Part shown: positions 14,898 through 27,002 of the stretch, one piece after another
Layout of the letters: each line of letters begins with the position of its first letter
How positions within the stretch are numbered: the first letter of the stretch is position 1
Source: Engraulis encrasicolus
Lineage: Eukaryota > Chordata > Actinopteri > Clupeiformes > Engraulidae
Length of the DNA: 64,000 nucleotides
Direction: 5' to 3'
Assembly (NCBI RefSeq): GCF_034702125.1
Contig: NC_085869.1
Coordinates: 56,092,841-56,156,840, forward strand
Program-made: the position numbers and the translations under genes
Notes under the pieces: model-generated
Database searches by the model: none
What the model was told of the DNA's origin: nothing
The model's input: only the letters and a program-made list of their open reading frames with translations

Positions 14898-15382
14898 GTA
14901 AGTACCACAGCACTACACATCACTAATATAAGTGCTCTAATTGTTACTGCAGTTATTACATATAGTATAGCCTATGTGCTTAAATAGCTACCGAGTTATG
15001 ACATATGTGTATAAGTTCTTTAATAGTTATTAGAGTGATTACATATATAAGCAAAGATTCTCTTAATTCATAATACACCGTCTCTGATATAAGTGCTCTA
15101 ATAGATACCGGAGTCTGGAGTTGTGATAGCCTGGTTTTACCATCACCTCATACTAATTATATACAAACAGAGAGTCTGGAGCTGGAGTTCCGAGATAGGG
15201 TTTGGTCTTGTTATCAGAAAACCAGCTAATCAGCAAACAGTGGAAGGATGAGGGGAAGGACGAGGGTGTGCACACATCGAACATCAACAGAATTCACCCC
15301 TCCCACCAGTAATCATTTCTCAATGACATGAATGTTAGTGACTGCATAAATGAGGATGCATATTTCAAATTTCACCAGAGCT

Positions 15383-15580
15383 CATTACTTAGCTGATGCT
15401 TTTATCCAAGGCAACATTAAGTTATTTTAAGTGCATGGTAGTGCAGTCTCTGGAGCATTGTGGGGTCAGGTGCCTTGCTCAAGGGCCCTTCAGCCATGGA
15501 GGGAGTTAGGGAATGGAATGGTAGGATTTGAACCTGCAACCCTCTGATCTAAAGCCCATCTACCATTGGACCACAGCTAG
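15383..15580 (-). mobile_element. tRNA-derived SINE, minus strand
   Basis: Read on the minus strand it starts with a tRNA-like head (TGGTCCAATGGTAGATGGG, then GGTTGCAGGTTCAAATCC, resembling A and B boxes). It ends with the tail GCCTTGGATAAAAGCATCAG typical of fish SINEs. It is a relative of the plus-strand copy at 25321. Confidence 0.8.
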
Positions 15581-16059
15581 GTAAAACCTCCTTTTACTTT
15601 CTCAGAAAAGGGGATGGAAAAAAATCTGGATATAGTTGAATGGTTAGTTATTATTCAAATACAAAACTCCATGGAGCATGAGTATTACCTTACTGATGCC
15701 AAGGGGAAATTAAGGTGCCTAGCAGCCCGAATGACTCTCGCCAGACCCTTGTGTATTTCCGTTCAGCTTTGCCCGGCTCCTAAACCAAGATGCAGTAGAA
15801 CCAATCGAGACTGCAGGATTTTCAGAGATGTAACAAAGTGAAAATTTAAACTAAGTGGAGAAGGGAAAATTAAGTGAAACGCAACAGTTGTTTCAGCAAC
15901 AATGACTGCTCGCATGGAGTCACTCATCGTTATTGATTCTATAATCATATCCCCGAAACACGGAGCGTCAGAGATGTAACGGTTTCACGTGCGCTGCCGC
16001 CACTGCAGCCTTCGCGTCCGTGTCCGTCGCATTAGGTCTTTTGTGTTAACGCGATAACT

Positions 16060-16450
16060 TTTGAACCGATGGTTGGATTTGTCCCAGATTTGGTGTGTTA
16101 ATGCTCTAGGGTAGGTCCATTAACTGATTAGATGCTGGAGGCCAAGACTTTCAAGATGGCTGAATTCATGATGGCTGATATTTTGTTTGGCCCATAACTT
16201 CTGTCCGGGTAGATGGATTTGTCCCAGGTTCGGTGTGTTGATGCTCTAGGGTAGGTCCATTAACTAATTAGATTTTGGATGCCAACACTTTCAAGATGGC
16301 TGAATCCAAGATGGCCGAATTTCTGTTTTGCCCATAACTTCTGACCAGTTGGATGGATTTGTCCCAGATTTGGTGTGTTAGATTTTGGAGGCCAACACTT
16401 TCAAGATGGCGGAATTTTAATTTGGCCCATAACTTCCGACTGGGTTGAAT
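16060..16450. repeat. Tandem repeat, about 134 bp x 2.8
   Basis: Three consecutive copies of a unit with ATGGATTTGTCCCAG, GGTGTGTTA, CACTTTCAAGATGGC and GCCCATAACTTC. The third copy has an internal deletion. Confidence 0.85.
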
Positions 16451-16460
16451 GATTTGCACT

Positions 16461-16720
16461 TTATTTTAATGTTTCACCATACAAGTGGATCTAGCCACAT
16501 TAGGTACAGTGTAATAACCAATGTAACAACATTTAATACCATGCAATACTAGTGTAATACCATTGTAACAATATGTCACACCATGTAATACCACACAAAT
16601 ACATGATGTAAGTACAAAATTGGTACATGGTGTTACACTGGTATTACATGGTATTATATACTGTTACACTGGTTATTACACTGTACCTAATGTGGTAGAT
16701 CCATTGAACCATTAAAATAA
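16461..16720. mobile_element. Palindromic MITE, about 260 bp
   Basis: Inverted arms with ATTTTAATGTTTCACC, GATCTAGCCACATTAGGTAC and AGTGTAATAACC on the left, matched by GGTTATTACACTGTACCTAA and ACCATTAAAAT on the right. The internal part is made of short TGTAATACCA-like motifs. Confidence 0.75.
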
Positions 16721-19357
16721 TGTTACCATATGCCCCATTTTTTTGCTTAGTTTTCACAATAGTCGTTTCGTTTTAAGCCATGTCACTGATCTATCTATAG
16801 ATATTAAATATATTTCTTTTATATTTTGTATTTAATGTACAATTTTATAAAAAGGTGGACGGGAGTGGTAGGAATGATGGGGGACTGGAAGCATCGTGTT
16901 TAGGGGATACATGTTTAGCAGTCGGAGGGGACTGCCTAGGCCTAGTTTTAGTTGTGTTTTCGAATCTTTGAGTAGTTAAAGTAGCTCACTAAAAATGTCA
17001 AGACATATGGTTCTCCAATCACGTGCAAGATTATTTTTTGATAAAACCACGCCTTCTGAGACGTACGCCTATGGCGTACCTCCAGGTTGACCAAAGAACC
17101 ATTCATCTGGAGAGTCAGGTCACACATAGCTCACACTGCAAGAAAAACCAAACAGAGGTTATGTCACACATATAAACATAAAAATAGATCAAATATGTTG
17201 TACAGCTCTGCATTTATACAATCATTAATCACTAATCATCCTAGCAGAGAACAAGTTCTTATAATACAAGCATGACTCTGTGCTAAAATTATCTTAAGCT
17301 TCAGTGCTAACATAACTACTGTATGTGACTCTATTATGAGTAGGGATGACTATAGAACTCCTTGCCTTCCTACCGACTGCTGACTCTGTACCCTTTAATG
17401 GTAAAAGTCTGCTTCATCATACATTAGTCATACATTATGTGAGTGATTCTACGATTCCCCTACGCTTTTGGCAAAAGCAAAATGTCAATTATCAGTATTT
17501 TTTTTCAACTAAATGACCTAGATGTTTACATATTATGTATATATTTAAGTTTCCAAACAAACAAATTGCCAAGCTTAATCTTAAATCATTTTATAAATAC
17601 TCAAATGAAAGCGAACATTTGCTTAATTATTTTGTCAACAGTGTTATGGACAAATACTATGTCATTTCAAACATATATAAAAATGCTACAGAGTTGAAAC
17701 AATATACGTTTGAAAGTGCTTATGTCCCTTAGCAATAATGTTGTCATTAATCTGTGCAACTGATATAGAAAATATGATTGTTGAGCTTCATAAGTAGGAT
17801 TTTATGATTCACTGTGATACAGACTGACACATTTTTCATTATAAATCCCTGTAACATCTGATTTGAATTTAGTCACCCTCCTTACACAAGACTTCCTTCT
17901 CCAGAGATAATCCCTAGTGTCTGTTCATAGGATTTTTCCAACACATAAGGGATCAATAGCTCAAAAAAACTTTCAAAACAGTCAACCGTGTTACTCAACT
18001 GTGTTACGGTCAACAGTGCAGGGGAACAAGTCGGCACTTTTTTAGGAGAAAAAACAGAGCCGACAAACAGATCTCCCTAGAACACAAATTATTTTGTTTG
18101 TCAGTCAATATGGACATAAAGTGGCAAAAACATACTCCTCCTCAACTGTCATCAGTGTTGCCAGATTGGGCTGTTTCCCGCCCAATTGGGCTGCTTAGGA
18201 TGGCCGTGTGCGGGTAAAGATGCCATCTATCAGAAAAACCTGCCCACTTTTTGCCATAGAAATCAATAGAATTGGGCGGGATTTTGTGCTTCTAGGCGGA
18301 TTTTGAACATTTTTTGAACATCATCAGCCTCATCTGGCAACCCTGACTGTCATCGCTAATTGTAACACCATTGACGGTAACACCGTTGACATTTCAGCCA
18401 TTTTTATGGTGTTGTGCTAACTGAGGACCTCAGAAGTTCCACCACAACACCTTAATCAATTCATGTATCTGTATGCTTTATCTGTGTTTTTCTACATGTG
18501 ATTTATAATTCAGATTCTTTTGAATATGTTGAATACTCTTCCCATATCCTGCCAAAGAGGTTATGACATCACGTGATGTTATTCGTATGGCCTAAGACCA
18601 AACCATTACTGATTTATGGAGGGGGTTTCAGACCGTGACACGGTTAACACAGTTTTCGTGGACACACACAAAATGGCAAATTTCATGTACAGTGGTCTTT
18701 CTGACAGTTTTGTCATATTGTGATGATTACAGTGAATCAACATTTGCAATCGTCCTGGGCAAAACAAGTTTCTTTACATGCTAATATGACGACTGAATCT
18801 GATATTTGGAAAACAAGACGGCATGAAAACAGCCAAAACCAGTATTAAATATTCATTCTTGCTGAGGGAAATAATGCCATGTCTACACTTTCTGTATTAT
18901 ATGAAAGATAAATGTGTGCTAATGTCCAAAACATCATTGGATGCAGTTAATAGGATGCATACAGAAATACTGCTGTGCTGTGGGTGTAGTGTGTAATTAA
19001 GCAGGTAACATGCAAATGTGACACTGTGAGGTTAAGGTGCTGGTTGCATGTATCTGCATATTTTTTAACGTGGATATTTTTTTTATCCGCCTACGTATAA
19101 ACGCAACATGTGGATACAAATAAAATGTTTAGCATTTTAGCCCCATACATGGGATATACGTATATATTGAAATGCGCTTTCTAAAACTTTGGTTACATGT
19201 AAATGAGGGCCCCAAACGGATGTGTTTTCAAAAATACCCGTGTAGGCTACTTGAAAACAGTTTCATAGTGCTCTGCCAAACATGTGTGACACTGAGATAT
19301 AGTGTTGTCCTATACAGTACATGTATGACTCTCCCCTACTCATTACGTCTCTTCTAG

Positions 19358-19393
19358 GTAACTTTACAGCAGTCAAACCTGTCAGGACACCAG
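19358..19393 (+). CDS. Linker exon GNFTAVKPVRTP with two possible acceptors
   Basis: A 36-nt exon, phase 1-1. The acceptor CTCTTCTAG has a good pyrimidine tract and the donor is GTCAGT. It encodes GNFTAVKPVRTP. A second AG (TTTACAG, exon then from 19370) would remove exactly 12 nt and keep the frame (AVKPVRTP), so this could be a tandem-acceptor exon. The KPVRTP part already resembles the later PEVK-like modules. Confidence 0.55.
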
Positions 19394-19668
19394 GTCAGTA
19401 CCACCTTTCATTTGACAACACTCACTTATATCTCGTTGCCCCTGCCAATGCCATGTGGCGCCATGCTGTCCTTATGTCTGCTTGCTGTTTATGTCCTGCT
19501 TATTACCTCCACCAAGGAGGTTATGTTTTCGATCACGTTGGTTTGTCTGTCTGTCTGTGTCAAACAGCTTCCTTGAAAGAGGTATGCACTCTCTGAGTGC
19601 ATTTCTAGTTGTTATTGTTGTTGTTGCAGTCCTTATGCTTGACTGTTGTGTGTCTCCTGTCCATCCAG

Positions 19669-19719
19669 GAGCGCTGGCCATCCCCAAGGGACTGGAGAAG
19701 GAGGCAGAGCCACCCACAG
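19669..19719 (+). CDS. Linker exon GALAIPKGLEKEAEPPT
   Basis: A 51-nt exon, phase 1-1, with acceptor CTCCTGTCCATCCAG and donor GTTGGT. It encodes 17 residues, GALAIPKGLEKEAEPPT, rich in Glu, Lys and Pro. The exon is GC-richer than its introns, which supports coding use. Confidence 0.65.
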
Positions 19720-19970
19720 GTTGGTGTTACATATGGTATTATGTTTATATCTCCTGATATCATATGGTAAGGCAAGCAGGTTAGTTTTGCATTGGGACTA
19801 TACTGAACACTGTATTACTGGTATATGGCTGAGACATTATTCTTGGAGATCTAGTGTATCATACATTTGTGTCTTATATGCAAATGTGCCTCTTGTTTCA
19901 CAAAATGGCGGTGCTATGTGTTTACTGTATAAAACTGTAAACTATATGATTTCTTTCATTCTTTTTGCAG

Positions 19971-19997
19971 CTCCATTTGGCAGGGCTGGAGCACCAG
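19971..19997 (+). CDS. Linker micro-exon APFGRAGAP
   Basis: A 27-nt exon, phase 1-1, with a strong acceptor (TTCATTCTTTTTGCAG) and donor GTGAGT. It encodes APFGRAGAP. It has the same length as the modules of the later arrays, but an Ala/Gly/Pro composition. Confidence 0.65.
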
Positions 19998-20634
19998 GTG
20001 AGTCATTACAAATGCCTTTCAACCAATTAGAAGGACTTTCATTGCCATTGTCATAGGAATTAGCAACCTGAGACTCCCAATCAGAATCAGATTTGTTAAC
20101 TGAACTAAACCGATGTGTCATTGCCTCACTGGCCCAACTGAATGTGCATGACACCTGGGGCCTCATGTGCAAAACTTGATCATGCACAAAAAAACTGCGT
20201 ATGTAACTTCTCACGCAAACATGAAGACTTACTTAACATGAAGAAGTGTGTTTGCACAGTATTTCATGTTAAATTGAATGTAACATGAAAACTTGTGTGA
20301 GAACCTGTTTATGCATGACTTGATACATCTGAATTTTTGTGCAGATATATCTTTGCTGATGTTCACATTTGCAAATAATAAGTTGGAGATAAACACAAGT
20401 ATTAGTAAATGAGGCTCCAGGTGTGCTAATATTGACCAGACTTTTTACTGGTAAATATTAGCTGTCAAAATAATGTATGCACATAATATATGCTCATTTA
20501 CAAGGATTTTGATTCTGGTAAATGTTAGCAGTCTATATGTTCATGTAGAATAACATATATGTTGACCCTTGTGTTCCTTACAAAATAAAGCATAACTTAA
20601 AAATATGTTTTATTTAAAACACGGTTCTTCTCAG

Positions 20635-20670
20635 CACCTGCTAGACCCATGTTTGGTTTGAAAAAAAAAG
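20635..20670 (+). CDS. Linker exon APARPMFGLKKK
   Basis: A 36-nt exon, phase 1-1, with acceptor GTTCTTCTCAG and donor GTCAGT. It encodes APARPMFGLKKK. The first bases of the following intron (GTCAGTATTGTGT) resemble those after the Ig exons, so this exon and the Ig exons may share an ancestral donor region. Confidence 0.55.
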
Positions 20671-20834
20671 GTCAGTATTGTGTGTTTCGCATTGTGCCTG
20701 AAGCCTTGATTGTCTGTATCGCTGAATGTGCAATGTACACCGCAGAGGAATGGCACGCCTGGAGATCGCCTCTATGTGAAGGAAATGAAGCTGGCTACAT
20801 GCACCACATCTTACAGGCTTACATCTGCATTAGA

Positions 20835-21556
20835 TAAAGGTGCACTGTGTAGGATTGTGGCCAGAGTAGGTATTGCAACTATGCTCCTATTGCCAACTGT
20901 GCTGCCTATTGCCAAATTTGATCTTTCCATGAATATTTACTCAGTATTAAACTACTAACTAGTATGACCAAAGTACAATAAGTTTTGCCGCTAAAAGGTA
21001 GCCTGATAAACCAGACTAAATGTGAGATTGGATGTTTAATTTAGTCTGGCCCCGTTGAATGATACATCCGAAGATTGTTGATGAGAACAACCCGTTCTTT
21101 CAAACCTTACCTATAGGCCAACGCTCCCTCTGACCAATCAGCGCCATCTTGTTGTGCTCTCCCAGCGTCGCAGGCTTCGTCGCCACTCCCTCAAAACCCT
21201 GCCTGCTTTGATTCAAAACACATCTCTGTGTTGTGATTGGTTTGCCAGATTCAGGGCATTTTGGCAGTTCACGGCTATGGATCAAGGCTAGACCAGTCGC
21301 AGATAAAAAAAAAAATTGACCACCAGCGGGTGCCACTAGTTTACTAGGCTTGCTAAGAGGTCTTTTTCTGGACATTCAAAATGGCGGACATGGAGAAGAT
21401 CCACCTCTTCGTGTATGAAAAGGGCAATTTTTCCCTAGTCATAATGAATACTCAGAATTTGATGGTGGTGATAAGTATTCATGAAAAAGGTCATATTTGT
21501 GAATGGGCAGCATGACTTCTAGAAATAAACTACAAATATTACACAGTGCACTTTTA
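20835..21556. mobile_element. Inverted-repeat DNA element, about 720 bp
   Basis: The termini TAAAGGTGCACTGTGTA and TTACACAGTGCACTTTTA are inverted. Inside it carries segments with their own short inverted repeats (TTAGTCTGG motifs near 21005-21050), which suggests a nested insertion. It has no coding capacity. Confidence 0.65.
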
Positions 21557-21840
21557 ACTGCTATCCACACATCATAAACTCCCTTGCAGAAGACCTGTAT
21601 GATGTCAACATGTTGTGTAGAGTTCCATTCAAGCTTCATGGCAGAAATGGGAGTTTTGTGTCTTTGACTGGATCCAGATCACAATTATTTGTAAAAAAAA
21701 ATAATAAAAAAAATTAAGAAGATAGTATTTATAGCCCTCTGTGTTTGTTGACTTACTATCCATGCCACTCTCGCAGACACTCAATGTTATTTTTCAATTA
21801 GTATACTCACGTGCAGGTAACTTCAAAATTATTATTTTTT

Positions 21841-21843
<3 letters not shown>

Positions 21844-21929
<86 letters not shown>
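21844..21929. repeat. (GT)n microsatellite
   Basis: About 43 uninterrupted GT units in an intron. Confidence 0.97.
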
Positions 21930-21930
<1 letters not shown>

Positions 21931-21961
21931 TGGGGGAAGGGGAGGGTTAGACATTGTTAGA

Positions 21962-22764
21962 CATGGGGCACCTAAGTCATGCCCTCTACTTCCTGGTTTA
22001 TGGGGCAGACGGTTGCAAAAAATTGAATGGAAGTGAACGAGGCGAGTCGTGGTGGACTTGTGGTGCATAAGTGGAGGTCCAAGGTTTGGATTGTTGTCGA
22101 AAAACCACTCATTTCAAGCCCAGTAATTCATTTTTGACTCCCTCTGCCCCATGAACCAGGAAGTAGAGGGGTGACTTAGGTGCCCCATGGGGCACCTAAG
22201 TCACGGCCTTCTACTTCCGAGTCGTGGCGCTGAAGCTCTCAAAATTTTGAATGAGAGTTAATGGAGCGAGTCAAGCTAAATCCTCATCTCGTTTGGCATG
22301 TGCTCCGGATTTCACATATGATGGCAGTGAATTTAAAAGGTTTGGATTTGGGCCGTAAGACCACTCATATTTGGCACGCAAGAAAGGTTATTTTAGCTAT
22401 TGTGCAAAACTGTGTTAGAGACTACAACGTGCGCCTTGCATATTTGGCGTGAACCGAGGCACAGCCAACCTTGCCGCTGCACCGCGGCTGAAGTGGCTGC
22501 ACTTCGGACATGCGACTTCTGTGTAGTCCAAATAATTACATATTTTTGCGCGCACACAACTCAAAAAACGCTTGCCAAGTGAAGTCAACAAACACAACAT
22601 TGGTTATCTTTAATTCTGAGGTACAGCATATGTGTGATCGATGGAGGAATGGGAAGTGGATTTGAAAATAGCTTTTATCAGTCCATTAAAGCCCAGTCAA
22701 AAGTTTTGGCTTTCCCAGCCCCATGAGCCTCCCGGAAGGGGTGGAGACTTAGGTGCCCCATGGA
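21962..22764. mobile_element. Two abutting inverted-repeat elements sharing GGGGCACCTAAGTC ends
   Basis: The end motif CATGGGGCACCTAAGTC occurs at 21962, in inverse and direct form back to back at about 22175-22204 (a perfect palindrome at the joint), and in inverse at about 22745-22764. The motif CTCTACTTCCTGG sits next to each end. The pattern suggests two related MITEs, or one element duplicated head to head. Confidence 0.6.
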
Positions 22765-23176
22765 CTGTGGTCATTTCCTTATCCTCCCCCATCTCTCTCC
22801 CACTCACTTCCTGTCACCATCTCACACTGCCATATCAAATAAAGACACATAAAAGCCCCTACATTTTTTAAAAAAAAAGGAAAAGCTGAGACTTAGCTCC
22901 CATCGCTTTATGAGTCAACAGAATCTATTCAGTCATGAACGTCACAGCAGTACTATATGGCGTGTGGATAGTTCTTTTTCATTCTTATGTGTTTTTTTGT
23001 ATAGCATCTGATCATTGTTTGTTTTCGGATGTGAGCACACACAATGTTTTTTTACGTATGAGTTGGTGAGTTAGGTTCTTTTACAATTGTTGCCACGGTG
23101 TAAAGTCACATTGTTCATTGTCTCTTCACATACTGTATTCATACAATTGTAATTTTAGTCTGCATATTCTGTATGT

Positions 23177-23470
23177 CAGGGATATCAAACTCAGGCCCAG
23201 GGTCCAAATCTGGCCCTCAGGGTCATTTTATTTGGCACTGAAGATCATTTTTTCAAATATGTATTACAATTGGCCCACATACACCATTAATATTAATAGT
23301 AACATGATTTGAACATGAAATTTGGTGTGTCATAGGAATATAAGTGTGCTGAGGCTAAGGTAACATCTTACAGTCAGACAACAGAATGTCCAGGCACATT
23401 TAAACTACCATATATGAGTGTTTGTGAATTTTGCTTTATCAAGTGGGGGTGCATGCACAATTTCAGCCCA

Positions 23471-23537
<67 letters not shown>

Positions 23538-23605
23538 GTTCAGCCCACAACTTCATCCCAGATTTTCAATTTGCCCCCCGAGTGAATTTGAGTTTGACAT
23601 CCCTG
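23177..23605. mobile_element. hAT-like MITE
   Basis: Ends CAGGGATATCAAACTC and GAGTTTGACATCCCTG are inverted, a terminal type common among vertebrate hAT elements. An AT dinucleotide run lies inside. The 8-bp flanks are similar but not identical, so the target duplication is uncertain. Confidence 0.65.
23482..23535. repeat. (AT)n microsatellite
   Basis: About 27 AT units following a short A run, inside the hAT-like MITE. Confidence 0.95.
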
Positions 23606-24044
23606 CCTTTATGCACTTTTGCTTATACGTATCTCCCCACTAACAAATATCACTGAATGAACTATCTTGTCATGATCGCAAGTACTGATATTATTGTATA
23701 TCAACCTTCAGAAATTACAATGCATTCTAACCAGACTTGGCACAGCATGCAGCATCATAAGCGTGGATATGGCCCCAGCATAGGAATATGCCACAGCAAC
23801 CTGATACTCCCAATAAGAAATCGCTGGCCCATTTTGCAATCAGCAATTTGAATCATCCTATCAGAATCAGTTTTATGAGCCCAGAACAGAGGTAGGCTTG
23901 TATAAATACTAATGATGCTCTCTGTCTCTCCATTTCTCTCTCTTTCAAGCACTCTTTTTGTTATCCTTTAGCTGTTCAATCCCAATGAATGCACCACAAA
24001 AGCTAAAACTGTCTAATTGCTTATTGAAAATATTCTGTTTTCAG

Positions 24045-24200
24045 TACCAGCCCCAGCCAAGGCACAAGCCCCAGCCCCAGCCGCAGCCCCAGCCGCAGCC
24101 CCAGCCCCAGCCGCAGCCCCAGCCCCAGCCCCAGCCCCAGCCCCAGCCCCAGCCCCAGCCCCAGCCAAGGCACCAGTCCCAAGCAGGACTGGAGCAGCAG
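24045..24200 (+). CDS. Ala/Pro-rich exon (52 aa) of the titin-like gene
   Basis: A 156-nt exon, phase 1-1, with acceptor TATTCTGTTTTCAG and donor GTGAGC. It encodes VPAPAKAQ, then about 30 residues of alternating Ala and Pro, then AKAPVPSRTGAA. At DNA level the core is a CCAGCC hexamer minisatellite with occasional CCGCAG variants, so its length is likely to vary between individuals. Alternating Ala-Pro stretches form stiff extended linkers in several muscle proteins (for example the N-termini of myosin-binding protein C and of the long essential light chain). The comparison is by composition only. It directly precedes Ig domains 2-4. Confidence 0.75.
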
Positions 24201-25008
24201 GTGAGCAAGACCTTATCCAATCAGAATAAGTGTTATTGGCCCAGGTTGGTTATTAATCAGGCCTTATCCAATAAGAATAAGTCACATTGGACCTGGAGGT
24301 AATTAGTCATTCCTTATCCAATAAGAATAAGTGTTATTGGCCTTTTTGGTAATTAGTAATGTCCACACAATGTGTGTCTAAGACTGACTGAATGGAAATT
24401 GAAAAAGTGTCTGTGCAGTGACATTCATATAAGATGGGATGTGCCACGAGAATGTGTGTGAAAACATGTGTATGCATAGATTGCGACATCTGTTTTTTTT
24501 TGTGTTTGTATGTTTTCATATTTCCAAATATGAAAAGATTCAGTACGAAATCTAAGCAAGTCCTACCAGTAGCACACGAAAATGACCCGAACACCTTACA
24601 AGGGTTAGGAGATTTCACCTAGTCACAAGTGTAACTTGTGAGAACTCATAAGCGAACCGTACTGAGACCACGTCAATAGAGGTCTCAGTGCGGTTCACTT
24701 TCAAGGGGTCTGGGTACACTTTGAAGCCTTCACATATGCACCAAAAATGCACAGATCTGAGTTCACTTAAATGGCTAATAGGGACCAGGTGTGAAAACCC
24801 TAATGTTATCAGTCACACAACTCTGAATTCCATGGCTCTGGCAACGTTCAAACATCCCTCTATTTTTACTTGTACTTCTACTGCTACTTTTCTTTTTAAC
24901 ATCTCTGCTCCTCAGGTGAAATGTAGAAGATGAAGTGACACATTTAGCTGATTTCCACAATAAAGTGCCGCAATAGTTGAATATTTCTTTTTGCTTTTTC
25001 CCCCCCAG

Positions 25009-25287
25009 AACCTCCTCATTTTGAGACCAAGTTGAGTGATGTTAGTTTCACTTCAGAAAAGAAGCTCTACTTGGAGTGCACCTTCACTGGAGCTCCTCAA
25101 ATGTTTGTCACCTGGTACAAGGATGGAAAGCAGCTCTACGCCTCCTACCGCTTCAACATCAAACTCATTGGCAATAGATGCACCGTGGAGGGACTGTATC
25201 CATGCGGCAAAGACACTCCTGGAGTTTATGCATGTGAAATAAGCAACCAGTATGGAACGGAGATCTGCAAAGCCACTGTGACAATGG
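25009..25287 (+). CDS. Exon encoding Ig domain 2
   Basis: A 279-nt exon (93 aa), with acceptor TTTTTCCCCCCCAG and donor GTCAGT. The fold runs from EPPHFETKLSDV to KATVTM. The core disulfide pair is Cys24 and Cys76, with Trp36 in VTWYKDGKQLY. Extra cysteines at 58, 66 and 87 recur in all following Ig exons. The F-strand signature is KDTPGVYAC, with Pro in place of the usual residue before Gly. It has two relatives close behind (25603, 26554) and three further downstream, so it belongs to a recent tandem expansion. The role is inferred: a folded Ig spacer in an elastic sarcomeric protein. Confidence 0.9.
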
Positions 25288-25320
25288 GTCAGTATTGTGT
25301 CTTTTCACAGGATTTAACAG

Positions 25321-25540
25321 GGACAGCCGTGGCCTAATGGTTAGGGTAGTGGTCTTAAGATCACAGGGTTGCAGATTTGAATCCCACCCTTACCTCTCCT
25401 TACACTTCCATTCATGGCTAAGGTGCCCTTGAGAAAGTTACCTAACCCCACATTGCTCCAGGGACCGAAATATATACCCTGTACTAAATAACTGTAAGTC
25501 ACTTTGGGTTAAGGCGTCAGCAAAGTGTAATATAATGCAA
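25321..25540 (+). mobile_element. tRNA-derived SINE, plus strand
   Basis: It begins with an A-box-like GTGGCCTAATGGTTAGGG and a B-box-like GGTTGCAGATTTGAATCC, and ends with the tail AACTGTAAGTCACTTTGGG and GCGTCAGCAAA. It sits in the intron between Ig exons 2 and 3 and is absent from the other Ig introns, so it inserted after the Ig duplications. Confidence 0.85.
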
Positions 25541-25602
25541 ACAGAGTTTTTAGATGTAATTTACAGGCATTTGTCTATATTGGATAATTTGTTTCATCAC
25601 AG

Positions 25603-25881
25603 AACCTGCTCGCTTTGAGACCAAACTGAAAGATCTTACCCTCACTACAAAGGAGAAGCTCTACCTGGAGTGCACCTTCTCTGGGTCTCCTAAGATGTTT
25701 GTTACCTGGTACAAGGATGGAAAGCAGCTCTACGCCTCCTACCGCTTCAACACCAAACTCATTGGCAATAAATGTATCTTGGAGGGACTGTACTACTGTG
25801 GCAAAGACACCCCTGGAGTTTACTCCTGTGAAATCACCAATGATTATGGAACCGATATCTGCAAAGCAACTGTGAAAATGG
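25603..25881 (+). CDS. Exon encoding Ig domain 3
   Basis: A 279-nt exon (93 aa), with acceptor GTTTCATCACAG and donor GTCAGT. It encodes EPARFETKLKDL to KATVKM. The five cysteines sit at the same positions as in Ig domain 2. The SYRFNTKLIGNKC segment is almost invariant across Ig domains 2-7, which indicates recent duplication or gene conversion. Confidence 0.9.
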
Positions 25882-26553
25882 GTCAGTATTGTGTCTTGCC
25901 CTGAGTATTTGGGCATTTGTCCGTAACGAGTCAACACAGTAATACATATTGGTCACTGAATTGTAAAATACAAATATGTATAGGGACACATTCTCTCATG
26001 AATGTGTAAGAAAGCCTACTTTGCTCAAACCATGCCTTAACAAATATATTTGATCCGTTTCACCTACAAAACAAACTTTATGTAATACAGTCACCTCTAG
26101 AGAATGAACTGCCTGAATGCACTGCAAGTTCCAACGCCTGCTTGCATGAAAAAACTTAAGTTACCTTTTAGTCTGACTTAGGGGTCTCAAGTATGAAGTT
26201 AAATTGCACAAACATCCTGAAGTATTTCCCTCAGGTTTCCCTCAAAGGTTTCCTTTAAATCCTTATTTTAAAAGTGAAGAAATATTTCTCTGTTTCCTAA
26301 AAAGTGTAAGCAAATAAGTGGTCCCAGGATTGCCCCTGGGGGACCCCACAGTTCAAGGGTATTGGTGATAAAGTTTAGCCTCCAATGGCAATAGGTTTTT
26401 TGTTGAACATACTTGTGTTGAAAAAGAATGATTCCGGCAGTCTCATGGCTAATAAGCTCTACAAAAACCATAGACAATGAACTGATAAATGACTCATTTC
26501 CACAAAACCTTTCTTTCAACTGACTTTTAATGGATTTATTTGTTTTATCACAG

Positions 26554-26838
26554 AACCTGCTCATCTTGAAACCAAACTGAAGGACGTTACCTTCACTTCG
26601 AACCAGATGCTGTACTTGGAATGCACCTTTTCTGGATCTCCTAAGATGTTTGTCACCTGGTACAAGGATGGAAAGCAGCTCTACGCCTCCTACCGCTTCA
26701 ACACCAAAATCATTGGCAATAGATGCATCGTGGAGGGACTGTACGAGTGTGGCAAAGACAGCGCAGGAGTTTACGCCTGTGAAGTCAGTAACGATTATGG
26801 AACAGAGATGTGCAAAGCAACCGTGGCCGTGAAAATGG
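26554..26838 (+). CDS. Exon encoding Ig domain 4
   Basis: A 285-nt exon (95 aa), two residues longer than Ig domains 2 and 3 at the C-terminal end (ATVAVKM). Acceptor GTTTTATCACAG, donor GTGAGC. It begins EPAHLETKLKDV. The extra two codons are shared with Ig domains 5-7 (ANVSVKM), so this exon is the likely closest upstream relative of the downstream Ig cluster. Confidence 0.9.
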
Positions 26839-27002
26839 GTGAGCATTGTGTCTTGCCCTATCACTTATCAACATTTTCAGATGTTGTTTACTGCTAAAAA
26901 CAACAATACAGAGAGAATTGCTTCATATTCTAGTCATCTCATCAACACTTGCTATTACTCAGCTTGTTGGGTATAACTGTTTCTTTTCTTTTTTGTTTTC
27001 AG

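Larger units (their letters stand above)
14898..19357 (+). other. Intron of about 4.5 kb; SINE, tandem repeat and MITE
   Basis: It contains a minus-strand SINE (15383-15580), a tandem repeat of about 134 bp (16060-16450) and a palindromic element (16461-16720). The stretch 16750-19350 is AT-rich with no recognised gene or element. Confidence 0.45.
20671..24044 (+). other. Intron of about 3.4 kb with several elements
   Basis: Holds the element at 20835-21556, a GT run (21844-21929), two abutting inverted repeats (21962-22764), a hAT-like MITE (23177-23605) and an AT run (23482-23535). No exon was recognised. Confidence 0.5.

Noticed and set aside
26268..26864. 198-codon minus-strand frame opposite Ig exon 4
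   Set aside because: It is the antisense shadow of the conserved Ig exon. Similar shadows occur opposite Ig exons 3, 5 and 7.
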